Part shown: piece by piece, positions 32,408 through 41,350 of the stretch
Layout: every line of letters starts with the position of its first letter
Numbering within the stretch: the stretch's first letter is position 1
Assembly (NCBI RefSeq): GCF_007713685.1
Contig: NZ_VMRJ01000006.1
Location: 62,001 to 126,000, forward strand
Length of the DNA stretch: 64,000 nucleotides
Direction of reading: 5' to 3'
Origin: Hymenobacter setariae
GTDB lineage: Bacteria > Bacteroidota > Bacteroidia > Cytophagales > Hymenobacteraceae
Notes under the pieces: model-generated
Database searches by the model: none
Told to the model about the DNA's origin: nothing
What the model saw: only the letters and a program-made list of their open reading frames with translations
Translations under genes and position numbers: made by a program

Positions 32408-33547
32408 TTATTTCTGAATAATATCTTGCTTTAACTCAGGCTCGGCAGTCTGCTCTTGCAACGACGGGTAGTCGATGTAGCCGTGGTCGTCGCCGCCGTA
32501 GAAAGTAGCTTGGTCGGGCGTGTTGAGTGCCGCGCCCTGCTGATAGCGCTCTACTAGGTCGGGGTTAGCAATGTAGGGCACGCCGAAGGCGATGAGGTCG
32601 GCCTCATTGTTGTCGAGGGCGTGCTCGGCTGTTTCCTGGGTGTAGCCGCCGTTTAGGATAAAGGGGCCTTTGAAAATCTTGCGCAGGGCCGGGCCTACGG
32701 GCTGCTGGCCAGCTTTGGCGGCCATGGGGTGGCCGGGCAGCGCTTCAATCACGTGCAGGTAGGCGAGCCCAAACTTGTTGAGCTGCTCGGTGAGGTAGCT
32801 GAAGGTACCTAGGCGGTCGCTGTCGTGGATGCCACCCATGTTGCCGGTGGGCGCCAGGCGGATGCCTACGCGGTCGGCACCTAGCACGTCTACAGCAGCC
32901 TGCACTACTTCGAGGGCAAAGCGAGCGCGGTTTTCGACGCTGCCGCCGTACTCATCGGTGCGCTGGTTGGTGCTGTCCTGGATGAACTGGTCTACGAGGT
33001 AGCCATTAGCACCGTGAATTTCGACGCCATCGAACCCAGCTTCCTTCGCATTCTTGGCGGCCTGGCGGAAGTCTTCTACTGTGGCTTTCACTTCCTCGGT
33101 GGTGAGGGCGCGAGGCGTTGGAATCTCTTCCATGCCGTTGGCCGTGAAGGCTTTTACGTCCTTAGGCTGCACAGCCGAAGGGGCTACCGGCAGCTCACCA
33201 TTTTGGAAGAAGGGGTGCGAGATAGCGCCCACGTGCCAAAGCTGAATAAAAATGCGCCCACCCGCGGCATGCACGGCATCGGTCACTTTTTTCCAGCCGG
33301 CTACCTGGTCCTCGGTATGAATGCCAGGCGTGTAGATATAGCCCACGCCCTGGGGCGAAATCTGCGAGCCTTCGGTGATGAGCAGGCCCGCCGAGGCGCG
33401 CTGCACGTAGTATTTCACTGTCGAGTCGGTAGGCACGTTGCCGGGGTTTTGGGCGCGACTACGCGTCATGGGCGCTAGCACTAGGCGGTTAGGCAGCGTA
33501 AAGGCACCGACCTTAAAAGGCGTAAACAGAACTGAATTTTGGCTCAT
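32408..33547 (-). CDS. Old yellow enzyme family alkene reductase (NemA-like)
   Basis: A 379-residue FMN-dependent TIM-barrel oxidoreductase. LFTPFKVGAFTLPNRLVLAPMTRSRA is the family's N-terminus; the substrate-binding pair is in IQLWHVGAISHP (His/His-type position) and the barrel motifs GVEIHGANGYLVDQFIQDSTN and ENRARFALEVV are clear. Such enzymes reduce activated C=C bonds in electrophilic or toxic compounds. The start at 33547 (MSQNSVLFTPF) removes 47 residues of unlikely upstream sequence. Regulation by the neighbouring OhrR-like protein is inferred. Confidence 0.95.
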   Translation of the reverse strand: MSQNSVLFTPFKVGAFTLPNRLVLAPMTRSRAQNPGNVPTDSTVKYYVQRASAGLLITEGSQISPQGVGYIYTPGIHTEDQVAGWKKVTDAVHAAGGRIFIQLWHVGAISHPFFQNGELPVAPSAVQPKDVKAFTANGMEEIPTPRALTTEEVKATVEDFRQAAKNAKEAGFDGVEIHGANGYLVDQFIQDSTNQRTDEYGGSVENRARFALEVVQAAVDVLGADRVGIRLAPTGNMGGIHDSDRLGTFSYLTEQLNKFGLAYLHVIEALPGHPMAAKAGQQPVGPALRKIFKGPFILNGGYTQETAEHALDNNEADLIAFGVPYIANPDLVERYQQGAALNTPDQATFYGGDDHGYIDYPSLQEQTAEPELKQDIIQK

Positions 33548-33606
33548 GGTTGGGAAAACAAGCAGAACTGCCAGCGGGTAGCTCTGAATTTCAAAAGAAT
33601 AACAGC

Positions 33607-33639
33607 TTAGTTTTGCTAAATTGTATTGCGAACAACCTA
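33607..33639. promoter_or_regulatory. Candidate operator upstream of the old yellow enzyme gene
   Basis: TTAGTTTTGCTAAATTGT ... GAACAACCTA, the counterpart of 32264-32296 upstream of the OhrR-like gene: same length (33 bases), same ends (TTAGTT and ACAACCTA type). It lies 60 bases upstream of the start codon. Confidence 0.45.
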
Positions 33640-33735
33640 TAGGGCTGCAAAATGTTATGCTGAAGGTGATTTTCTTAAGTATACGCACCGAATTAACGCG
33701 CTGTTGAGGCTAAGTGCGGCACCTAGGCAACTAGC

Positions 33736-35691
33736 TTACTGGTAATCGTAGCGCACCACACTGGGCTGCCCAAAGCTGAAGTCGCTAAACTGATACGAGT
33801 CGCGTGAGGTCTCAAACAGCCGCAAGCCATTGGGCGTGAGCTGTCCCCTAGGGTAAAAACCCAGCAGTAGCTGAAAAGTCCGCAATACTGTCAATTCGTT
33901 GCGGAAACGGAACCCGATGCCAAAGCCGGTGTAAGGCGTTTGGGTGCCAAACGGCGAGCCGCCCCCGATGGTCTGGTTGACAAAAGCCACATCGGCAAAA
34001 GCCAGCACTGCCATGCGAAAGCCCAGCAGCGAAAGCGGCGTGTATATAGTGCCTTCGTAGCTGGTAGTGAAGCGGCTGGTAGGCAGCACCTGGCCCGCCG
34101 GCTGAAAGCCGCGCACGGCCCCACCGGCCCCACCTACGCCGCTGAGCAATACCTCGGCCGGGTAGCGGTTGAAGCCCGCTGTGAGGCGCGCATTCAGCAG
34201 GTGGCGGCTCTGGTAGTTGCCCACCCGGTAGCGCCGCGTGAAGTACAGAAACTGTCCGGTCAGCAGGCCCTGCTCCCAGCCGCCATCCTGCACGCGCTGG
34301 AAGGTGCTAAAGCCTAGGCTGCCATAGAGATAGCCCTGGCGCTCGGAGTAGCCGGCAGTGGCCACTTTGGCATCGAAGTAGCGGCGCGCTCCCACCGGGT
34401 TGGCCTCCATGCCCGCCGTGAGGCTGAGCAGCGTGCCCGCTGGCACGTCTTCGGTGCGCCCAAAGCCGAAGAGGTACTTATCCTTATAGTAGCGGCGCAC
34501 CGAGTAGCCTACCGCCCCTAGATACAGCGTGCGGGTGCGGTCGTCGGGGGTGTTGGTGGGGTTGGTGGTGTGGTTTTCGTGCAGCACACTAGCTGCCACA
34601 ATCACCCGGCCGGGATTTTCATACCCTAGGTCGTAGGAGCGCAGGCGCAAAGCCCGGCCCACCCACAGGCTCTGGCTGGTGAAGGAGCGAAACTGAAAAT
34701 TGGGCTGCTGCCCTTCGGCCGGCGGCGCATCGCGGGGCAGCACAATGCGCAGGTTGATGGCATCGAGCGAGAGCGCGCCCGCCCACCGGGCGCTGGGCGA
34801 GTAGAAATCGCGCTGCACTGCTACGCCGCCCGAGTGCGACTCAAACTCATTGAAATAGTACCCGCGGCCATACACGAAGTTGCGAAATGGTACCCGGTAC
34901 GTGCCCTCGTAGCCCCAGTCCTGCGGTAGGTCGCGCCCATACTGGTAGCGGTTGTCAAACTGGTGCCCGAGGCCCAAAAAGTTCTGGTCGCCGGCCGTGA
35001 CGATGGCCTGGGTAGGCGTGCGAAAATCGTAGCCCGCCGTGATGCTAAATACGTCGGTGGTGTACACCAGAATATCGACACTGTCGCGGGTGGCCGTAGC
35101 GTCGTTTACTAGCACCCGCGCATCGAGTAGTTCGTCGGTTTGGCGCAGTAGGCGCTCGCTTTCAGCCAAGGCCTGCGGCAGCAGCGGCTGCCCCGGCTTG
35201 AACAGCAGCAACTGCCGGATGCGCGCCGGCGCCGTGCGAATATGAATGGCGTTGCCAGCCTTTTCTAAGAAGGTGCGCGGCTGCCGCAGCGAGTCGTTGA
35301 GGCTATACCCAAACGCGTCAAAAGGTGTGATGGTGACGTGGCGCACAATCTTGAAGTTGTGCTGGTCAAACTGCCGGTTGAGTAGCACCGCGTCGAGGCC
35401 GCGGTCTTCCTCTCGGGGGCGCGTAAGCCGAAAAAATGCCGCCACGGCCCGCCCCGCAATGGTTTTGCGGCGCGTGTAGCGCTGCAAGCTTAGGCGCACG
35501 CGGTTTTCATCGAAGCGGCGACCTAGGGAGTCGGCTGGTAGGCTAGGGGCTTCTTCGGCCGCGTGGAGCGAGTCGGGTGGCACGGCCACGCGCGGCGTAA
35601 AGTCTTGGCCGCGCGTCTGCCCCAGGCTACTCAGCGCGAGCAGCCAGCCCAAAAGAAAAACGCAAACGGGAAAAGAAGTCAGCCTCGGCAT
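33736..35691 (-). CDS. BamA/TamA-like outer-membrane barrel protein
   Basis: A 651-residue protein: signal peptide (to about 25), a POTRA-like region (about 90-230; FKIVRHVTITPFDAFGYSLNDSL, LLLFKPGQPLLPQALAESERLLRQTDELLDARV), then a C-terminal 16-strand-type barrel (SFTSQSLWVGRALRLRSYDLGYENPGR; VGGAGGAVRGFQPAGQV; FADVAFVNQT). The VRGF motif in the barrel is the Omp85 signature. It is not the main BamA (too short, few POTRA repeats); likely a TamA-like or specialised member. The substrate is unknown. The start at 35691 gives a clean signal peptide. Confidence 0.8.
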   Translation of the reverse strand: MPRLTSFPVCVFLLGWLLALSSLGQTRGQDFTPRVAVPPDSLHAAEEAPSLPADSLGRRFDENRVRLSLQRYTRRKTIAGRAVAAFFRLTRPREEDRGLDAVLLNRQFDQHNFKIVRHVTITPFDAFGYSLNDSLRQPRTFLEKAGNAIHIRTAPARIRQLLLFKPGQPLLPQALAESERLLRQTDELLDARVLVNDATATRDSVDILVYTTDVFSITAGYDFRTPTQAIVTAGDQNFLGLGHQFDNRYQYGRDLPQDWGYEGTYRVPFRNFVYGRGYYFNEFESHSGGVAVQRDFYSPSARWAGALSLDAINLRIVLPRDAPPAEGQQPNFQFRSFTSQSLWVGRALRLRSYDLGYENPGRVIVAASVLHENHTTNPTNTPDDRTRTLYLGAVGYSVRRYYKDKYLFGFGRTEDVPAGTLLSLTAGMEANPVGARRYFDAKVATAGYSERQGYLYGSLGFSTFQRVQDGGWEQGLLTGQFLYFTRRYRVGNYQSRHLLNARLTAGFNRYPAEVLLSGVGGAGGAVRGFQPAGQVLPTSRFTTSYEGTIYTPLSLLGFRMAVLAFADVAFVNQTIGGGSPFGTQTPYTGFGIGFRFRNELTVLRTFQLLLGFYPRGQLTPNGLRLFETSRDSYQFSDFSFGQPSVVRYDYQ

Positions 35692-35918
35692 AGGGCGCAA
35701 ACGCACTCCCTGCAAGTTACGGATGCGGGCGCAGTGCTACCGCTGTCGAAGACCTAGGTGGTGTGCTTATCCCAGCAATGGAGTAGAAAGTAGCCCCCCG
35801 AAGAGTAGGGCAATTGCGGAGAAAAAGCGGAACTATTTCCAAAAAAATTAGCTTGTGAGTTGCTTGCTAATATCAACGGCAACTACTAGTTTTACCCCCG
35901 CTAACCCCCTTAGTCAAG

Positions 35919-37187
35919 ATGAACGAGCGCATTCAAGAAAAGCTAAGCATATTGGCTGATGCCGCGAAGTATGACGTGTCGTGCTCGAGCAGTGGTGGCA
36001 AGCGCAAAAACGAGCAGAAAGGCCTTGGCAATGCCGAAGGCATGGGCATTTGCCACAGCTTCACCGAAGATGGACGCTGTGTGAGCCTACTTAAAATTTT
36101 GCTCACCAACCACTGTATTTTCGACTGCGCTTACTGCGTATCGCGCCGCTCCAACGACGTGAAGCGCGCCGCCTTTACGGTGGATGAAGTGGTGGATTTG
36201 ACCATCAATTTTTACCGCCGCAACTACATCGAGGGGCTGTTTTTGAGCAGCGGCATTTTCTCGTCGCCCGACTACACCATGGAGCGCCTCGTGCGCATCA
36301 TTAAGAAGCTGCGCACCGAGCACAAGTTCAACGGCTACATCCACGTCAAGACCATTCCGGGTGCCTCACCCGAGCTTATTCAGGAAGCTGGCCTGTATGC
36401 CGACCGCCTGAGCGTGAACATCGAGCTGCCTTCGGAGCTGGCCCTGCAAAACCTGGCGCCCGAGAAAAACTACGCCGAGATTCTGACCCCGATGGGCCAG
36501 ATTCGCGACGGTATTATTCAGAACAAGGAGGAAAAAGCGCTTTTCAAGAAAGTGCCGCAGTTTGCCACCGCTGGCCAAAGCACGCAGCTGATAGTGGGAG
36601 CCAGCGACGAGAACGACCTGCAAATCATCAAGCTCTCCGACTCGCTTTACCAAGGCTATGGCCTGAAGCGGGTGTACTACTCGGGCTACGTGCCCGTAAC
36701 CGACGACGCCCGCCTGCCGCAGGTGACGCAGCCGCCCATGGTGCGCGAGCACCGGCTGTACCAGACCGATTGGCTGATGCGCTTTTACGGCTTTGAGGCT
36801 GACGAAATACTGGACCCTGCGCACCCTTACCTCGACCTGGAGGTAGACCCCAAGCTGGCCTGGGCCCTGCGCAACCGCCACCTGTTCCCGATAGATGTGA
36901 ACGTGGCCGACAAAGCCATGCTGCTGCGCATTCCGGGCGTGGGCGCACGCTCGGTCGAGCGTATCGTGCAGGCCCGTCGTTTTGGGCCGCTCACGGCCGA
37001 AACGTTGAAGCAGCTCGGCGTAGTGATGCGCCGCGCCAAGCACTTCCTGACCTGCCGTGGCTCGGCGCCAGCCCGCCTAGGCGAGCTCGACGAGCAGCAG
37101 ATTCGCCGGCAGGTGCTGTTTGGGGGCAAGGCCGTGCGCTCGGCCTTGGTCACGCAGCAGCTCGATTTGTTTGCCCAAGCGGGGTAG
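35919..37187 (+). CDS. Radical SAM protein, putative DNA modification/repair family
   Basis: A 422-residue radical SAM enzyme. The Fe-S cluster triad is C66, C70, C73 (NHCIFDCAYC), followed by a TIM-barrel-like core (GLFLSSGIFSSPDYTMERLV, GYIHVKTIPGAS, DRLSVNIELPSE) and a C-terminal helix-hairpin-helix (LLRIPGVGARSVERIVQARRFG) that should bind DNA. It matches the family annotated as putative DNA modification/repair radical SAM protein (TIGR03916), which is normally encoded beside a DUF4130 protein. That partner is found at 38862, three genes downstream. The substrate is not known. Confidence 0.9.
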   Translation: MNERIQEKLSILADAAKYDVSCSSSGGKRKNEQKGLGNAEGMGICHSFTEDGRCVSLLKILLTNHCIFDCAYCVSRRSNDVKRAAFTVDEVVDLTINFYRRNYIEGLFLSSGIFSSPDYTMERLVRIIKKLRTEHKFNGYIHVKTIPGASPELIQEAGLYADRLSVNIELPSELALQNLAPEKNYAEILTPMGQIRDGIIQNKEEKALFKKVPQFATAGQSTQLIVGASDENDLQIIKLSDSLYQGYGLKRVYYSGYVPVTDDARLPQVTQPPMVREHRLYQTDWLMRFYGFEADEILDPAHPYLDLEVDPKLAWALRNRHLFPIDVNVADKAMLLRIPGVGARSVERIVQARRFGPLTAETLKQLGVVMRRAKHFLTCRGSAPARLGELDEQQIRRQVLFGGKAVRSALVTQQLDLFAQAG

Positions 37188-37243
37188 ACTAAACAGGGAT
37201 GGTAACTTGCAACCACTAGGTGCCTTGTTACCATCCTACTGTT

Positions 37244-37645
37244 ATGAAAAGTTTTGTAGTTATTTCTGCCATTGCCCTAAGTGCTAGTGCGCTCAGCAGT
37301 TGCCTTACCACCCAGGAGCCTACCTGCAACTCAACTAGCTACGTGCCCATCGTCAGTGCCATTGGCCCGAAGACGGTAGGTGTCAACCAGCCTGCCGTGT
37401 TTGCTATTGGCTACACACTGGGCAGTAGCTGCGGCACACTGAGCAATGTATCGGCGGTGCCCAATGCTAATGGTAGCCTCGTGCAAGTAGGCGTGTCGGC
37501 AAACTATGTCGGCTGCTCTTGCAGCCCAACTACCACTGTTTCACAAACCACTTACCAGTTTCAGGCTGCCACAGCCGGTACCTATCGCATTCAGTTTCTG
37601 TCAGGTAATAACATTTTTATCACCGATACGGTGATAGTAAAATAA
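37244..37645 (+). CDS. Small lipoprotein of unknown function
   Basis: A 133-residue lipoprotein with a lipobox near residue 20 (SALSSC). The mature part is Thr/Ser/Val-rich with two Cys pairs (SSCG, GCSC) and reads like a single Ig-like beta-sandwich (VGVNQPAVFAIGYTLG, GTYRIQFLSGNNIFITDTVIV). The ATG at 37244 is chosen because it starts a normal signal peptide. No family recognised. Confidence 0.7.
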   Translation: MKSFVVISAIALSASALSSCLTTQEPTCNSTSYVPIVSAIGPKTVGVNQPAVFAIGYTLGSSCGTLSNVSAVPNANGSLVQVGVSANYVGCSCSPTTTVSQTTYQFQAATAGTYRIQFLSGNNIFITDTVIVK

Positions 37646-37699
37646 GCCGGCCTAGGGGCCGGAATGTAACTCGTTCAGGCCATTGCGGCCCCTATTGCC

Positions 37700-37918
37700 A
37701 TGCAAATCACCCACCGTGCTCTCGCCGACGCTGCTACCCTCCTAGATGCAGCAGCCCCAGCTAACGCCGCCGAACTGGCCCTGCCTACCTTCGACAAAGC
37801 GCCGCGCCTATCGTGCTGCTGCCGCCTCAGCGAGCTACTGCCAAAGGTGCGCCAGCTGCACGATGCGGCTCGCACGGCCCGCCTCGCTGCTGAGGGTGCC
37901 CCGAGCGTAGCTGCCTAA
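37700..37918 (+). CDS. Possible small protein of unknown function
   Basis: A 72-residue frame, Ala/Leu-rich, with three adjacent cysteines (LSCCCRLSELL). It is in line with the genes on either side and would fill an otherwise empty 270-base gap. No homologue is recognised and it could be non-coding; an opposite-strand frame of similar length overlaps it. Confidence 0.35.
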   Translation: MQITHRALADAATLLDAAAPANAAELALPTFDKAPRLSCCCRLSELLPKVRQLHDAARTARLAAEGAPSVAA

Positions 37919-37962
37919 GCGCGGCCGCAACCCTAAGGCGGCCTCGCTAGGTACAAGCCGCT

Positions 37963-38841
37963 ATGGATTATCCGCTGGAACACCACAACGTACAAACCAA
38001 TGGCGTGCGACTGCATGTGGTACAATGCGGACCTGCCGCTGGCCCCCTGGTCATTTTGCTGCACGGCTTCCCCGAATATTGGTTTAGCTGGCGGGCGCAG
38101 CTGCCCGCGTTGGTAGCGGCTGGCTACCGCGTGTGGGTGCCCGACCAGCGTGGCTATAACCTCAGTGACAAGCCCCTAGGTGTCGAAAGCTACGTGCTGC
38201 CTACGCTGGCCGCCGACATCATTGGCCTTATCGACGCGGCAGGGCAGGCGCAGGCTGCGGTGGTAGGCCACGACTGGGGCGCCATTGTGGCGTGGTACCT
38301 GGCGGCGCATCACCAAGACCGAGTGGCTTGCACTACCATCATCAATGTACCGCACCCTAGGGCCGTGCTGCCGAACCTTTGGCAAGCGCCCGACCAGCTT
38401 TTGCGCAGTTGGTACATCGCTTTTTTTCAGATGCCAGGTTTGCCCGAGCGCTTGATTAGCCGCCGCAACTGGCAAGTTGGTGCCCAAATGCTGGTGCGCT
38501 CCAGTCGCCCCGGCACCTTCAGCCCGGCTGAAGTAGCACGCTATAAGACGGCTTGGAGCCGCCCCGGTGCCATCACCAGCATGATAAATTGGTACCGCGC
38601 CCTCAGCCGGCCACCCGTAAGTGACTGGCCGCGCATCAGTGGGCCAGTGCAGGTGCTTTGGGGCGAGCGCGACGCGTTCTTGAATAAGAAGTTTGCGCAG
38701 CTCAGCTTGGTCGAATGCGAGCAAGCCACGCTGCATTACTTTCCGCAGGCCACGCATTGGGTGCACCTCGAAGAAGCGGATAAGGTCAACGAACTGCTGT
38801 TACAATTTGTGCAGCAAGAAACTACTGCTCCTATTTCCTAA
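37963..38841 (+). CDS. Alpha/beta hydrolase, epoxide-hydrolase-like
   Basis: A 292-residue hydrolase. The oxyanion motif HGFPEYWFSWR, nucleophile elbow GHDWGAIVAW (Asp as nucleophile) and the catalytic His in ATHWVHLEEADKV are visible, with a helical cap in between (about 130-220). An Asp nucleophile and HGFPE are typical of epoxide hydrolases and haloalkane dehalogenases; the former is more likely. It stands between the two members of the radical SAM/DUF4130 pair on the same strand. Confidence 0.88.
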   Translation: MDYPLEHHNVQTNGVRLHVVQCGPAAGPLVILLHGFPEYWFSWRAQLPALVAAGYRVWVPDQRGYNLSDKPLGVESYVLPTLAADIIGLIDAAGQAQAAVVGHDWGAIVAWYLAAHHQDRVACTTIINVPHPRAVLPNLWQAPDQLLRSWYIAFFQMPGLPERLISRRNWQVGAQMLVRSSRPGTFSPAEVARYKTAWSRPGAITSMINWYRALSRPPVSDWPRISGPVQVLWGERDAFLNKKFAQLSLVECEQATLHYFPQATHWVHLEEADKVNELLLQFVQQETTAPIS

Positions 38842-38861
38842 CCTAGGTTAATAATTTTGCT

Positions 38862-39776
38862 ATGAGCCAGCTAACGCCGCTTCATCGCCCTTCAAGCACG
38901 GCTGTTGGCGCAGTGGCTCCGCGGCCGGCCGCGCCCGAGCTGCGCAACCCACCCGCCGACTACACCTACGATGGCAGCTTCGAGGGCTTGCTCACGGTGC
39001 TATTTCGGGTGTACGACCGCCGCTCGGCCCCCAATAGCATTCAGCCCGAAGATGCCGTGCAAGGTGGCCTTTTTGCGCAAGCAGTGGCCGTAGCCACCGA
39101 CGATGCATTGGCCACTCGCACCTGGGAGGGGCTGTTGCGCTTTATGCCTGAGCCAGCGCGGGCACGGCTCTACCACGTATTTTTGAGTGAAGACCCGGAG
39201 CGTGAGCTACTTATTTTTCGCTACGCCGACATGGCCTTGCGGGCGGGCCGCGACATCTCCGAAAATTACGCCGATGCCACTGTGCGCCGCTGCCAGCGCC
39301 TGGCTCAGCAGCTATTTCGTGAGAAGCACCGCATGGAAGCTTTTGTGCGCTTCGAGAAAGCCCAAGATGGGTTGTTTCACGCCACTATCGAACCTGATTT
39401 TGACGTGTTACCGCTCATCGCCAGCCACTTCACCAAGCGCTACGCCGACCAGCGCTGGCTCATCTTTGATAAACGCCGCCACTACGGGCTGTACTACGAC
39501 CTGACGCGCACCGACGTCGTCACGTTTGAAGGCAGCGGGGCCACCCTGCGCCGGGGTGAACTGTCGGCCACAGTGCTCGACGAGCGCGAGCCGCTGTTTA
39601 AAGTCTTGTGGCAGGCGTACTTCGACCACGTTAATATTCCCGAGCGCAAAAACCTAAAGCTGCACTACCGGCATATTCCGCGCCGCTACTGGAAGTATCT
39701 CAGCGAAAAGCAGCCCCGCGAACGCCGCTTCGAGCCCATCAATAACAAGCGTGGGCCTAACGCCCTAGGTGAGTAG
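38862..39776 (+). CDS. DUF4130-family putative DNA repair protein (partner of the radical SAM protein)
   Basis: A 304-residue protein. The N-terminal YTYDGSFEGLLTVLFRVYDRR and the C-terminal region HATIEPDFDVLPLIASHFTKRYADQRWLIFDKRRHYGLYYD are the hallmarks of the TIGR03915/DUF4130 family, reported as related to uracil-DNA glycosylases. The ending PRRYWKYLSEKQPRERRFEPI is basic. It normally sits directly beside the TIGR03916 radical SAM gene; here about 1.7 kb separates them. The two are assumed to act together on DNA; the chemistry is not established. Confidence 0.85.
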   Translation: MSQLTPLHRPSSTAVGAVAPRPAAPELRNPPADYTYDGSFEGLLTVLFRVYDRRSAPNSIQPEDAVQGGLFAQAVAVATDDALATRTWEGLLRFMPEPARARLYHVFLSEDPERELLIFRYADMALRAGRDISENYADATVRRCQRLAQQLFREKHRMEAFVRFEKAQDGLFHATIEPDFDVLPLIASHFTKRYADQRWLIFDKRRHYGLYYDLTRTDVVTFEGSGATLRRGELSATVLDEREPLFKVLWQAYFDHVNIPERKNLKLHYRHIPRRYWKYLSEKQPRERRFEPINNKRGPNALGE

Positions 39777-39903
39777 CGCAGGCCTGTAGTTCGCACGCAT
39801 TTGCTTGGCTGCCCCTAGGTAGTTGCGTACGCAGGCGACTCGTATCCCGCGCTACTTGCCGAGCCGCCGTAATTTGCGCGCTCAACTTCGCATTGCCATA
39901 TAC

Positions 39904-40758
39904 ATGAGCACTATTCTGGTTTTTGGGGCCTCGGGCCAATTGGGGCAGTGCCTAGCGCACGTAGCTAAGGAGCGCAATACACCGGGCCTCATCTTTCCGC
40001 CCGAAGACCAAGCTAACATTCTAAATCCTGCCGGCTTGCGTAGCCTTTTCGAGCAGCACCAGCCCGCCTACGCCATCAACTGTGCTGCCTACACAGCAGT
40101 AGATAAAGCTGAGGATGAAGTAGAAATAGCCCGCAAAGTAAACCGCGACGGCGCCGAAAACCTGGCCCGCCTGTGCGGCGAGTTTGGCACGGTGCTTATT
40201 CAGATTTCAACTGATTTCGTGTTTGCCGGCACCGGCAACCAGCCGCTGCTCGAAACGGACCCGGCCGAGCCCATCAGTGTTTACGGCCTCACCAAGCTAG
40301 AGGGCGAGCAGGTGATTGCGCCGCTCACCGAGAAATACTTCATCTTGCGCACCAGCTGGCTGTACTCCGAGTACGCCAACAACTTCGTAAAAACCATGCT
40401 GAAGCTGGGCCGCGAGCGCGAAGAATTGCGTATCATCTGGGACCAGGCAGGTACACCCTGCTACGCCATTGACCTGGCCGGCTGCATTCTCACTATCATC
40501 GAAGCGCAGAGCACTGCCTATGGCCTCTACCACTATAGCAATGAAGGGGTTACATCGTGGTACGACTTTGCCACGGCCATCTTCGAGTTGAGCGGCTTGC
40601 CTACGCGCACGGTGCCCATCCGCACGGCCGAGTACCCCACCAAAGCCACCCGCCCTGCGTACTCAGTGATGGATAAAACCAAAGTAAAACAGACCCTAGG
40701 TATAACAATTCCGCACTGGCGCACGAGCCTGCAAACGTGCTTAGGGCGCCTAAGCTAA
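39904..40758 (+). CDS. rfbD: dTDP-4-dehydrorhamnose reductase
   Basis: A 284-residue extended short-chain dehydrogenase. NAD(P)-binding GASGQLGQ near the start, INCAAYTAVDKAEDE, ISTDFVFAG, and the catalytic YGLTKLEGE (YxxxK) are typical of RfbD/RmlD, the last step to dTDP-L-rhamnose. No other rhamnose genes are adjacent. The ATG at 39904 (MSTILVFGASGQLG) is chosen because it begins at the Rossmann strand. It is followed by a terminator. Confidence 0.95.
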   Translation: MSTILVFGASGQLGQCLAHVAKERNTPGLIFPPEDQANILNPAGLRSLFEQHQPAYAINCAAYTAVDKAEDEVEIARKVNRDGAENLARLCGEFGTVLIQISTDFVFAGTGNQPLLETDPAEPISVYGLTKLEGEQVIAPLTEKYFILRTSWLYSEYANNFVKTMLKLGREREELRIIWDQAGTPCYAIDLAGCILTIIEAQSTAYGLYHYSNEGVTSWYDFATAIFELSGLPTRTVPIRTAEYPTKATRPAYSVMDKTKVKQTLGITIPHWRTSLQTCLGRLS

Positions 40759-40768
40759 CCCATTTCAA

Positions 40769-40806
40769 AAAGCAGTTGCCTAGGCTAGTGCCTGGGCAAC
40801 TGCTTT
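40769..40806 (+). terminator. Terminator after rfbD
   Basis: AAAGCAGTTGCC pairs with GGCAACTGCTTT; the interior adds AGGC/GCCT. The right arm ends in a short T-run. It lies 10 bases past the rfbD stop. Confidence 0.75.
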
Positions 40807-40853
40807 AGTTCGAGCCTAAGCATACAGTTTGGCTCAACCCATTTGCGCAATTC

Positions 40854-41132
40854 ATGGCAACATTTCTCTTGCGAATTTCTTTTCGCAACCAACCCACCGG
40901 CAGCGATTTCCTGCTTACCGGGCGGGTGTACCCTTCTTCGACGATTATTAAAGCCGGCGATTGGCTTTTGTTCGGAGCAATTAAAGTGTTGGTAAAGCAA
41001 GTGGAAACTACTGATTACCAAGGCGTGATGCTGACAATTAGCCAGGACGCCGTCGAAACACTGCGTAGAGGCGGAATAACCCTGACGAAGTTGTACGGTA
41101 CCGAAATTCCCATAGAAAGCGCAGCCCAGTAA
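40854..41132 (+). CDS. Small protein of unknown function, beta-barrel-like
   Basis: A 92-residue protein with regular hydrophobic/polar alternation and the stretch DFLLTGRVYPSSTIIKAGDWLLFG, which resembles the second domain of elongation-factor-like proteins. No assignment is made. It is preferred to the opposite-strand frame at 40785-41150, whose composition is not protein-like. About 220 bases follow before the next gene and hold nothing recognisable. Confidence 0.6.
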   Translation: MATFLLRISFRNQPTGSDFLLTGRVYPSSTIIKAGDWLLFGAIKVLVKQVETTDYQGVMLTISQDAVETLRRGGITLTKLYGTEIPIESAAQ

Positions 41133-41350
41133 GCAGCAGTAGCTAGCCAAGCCTAGGCCCTTCGTGCGGACTTAGGATGCGAAATGAAGGCCTTACAAGT
41201 CTGTTGCCAACGGACTCAGGCTGTTGCACTCGCGTTTTGAAGCGCGTTTAGCAATCGCCAGAAGCTTGCTTATCGTAGTAAGGTTGGCACCATTTCTCCT
41301 TGCGAAAAGTAAGGGTTGGTTGCAGCAGCGACTGAGCTAGTTAGCAATAG

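Noticed and set aside
36366..37043. Long minus-strand open frame of 225 codons inside the radical SAM gene
   Set aside because: It is antisense to a gene with clear motifs, has no recognisable domains and a shadow-like composition.
37675..37875. Minus-strand frame opposite the possible 72-residue gene
   Set aside because: Rich in Arg, Ala and Ser in a way typical of shadow frames in GC-rich DNA; orientation conflicts with neighbours.
40785..41150. Minus-strand open frame opposite the 92-residue gene
   Set aside because: Its composition is not protein-like and it runs through the rfbD terminator; the plus-strand frame has regular secondary-structure patterning.
41133..41350. RNA gene or small protein in the 218-base gap before the MFS gene
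   Set aside because: No tRNA-like fold, strong hairpin or protein-like frame was seen.
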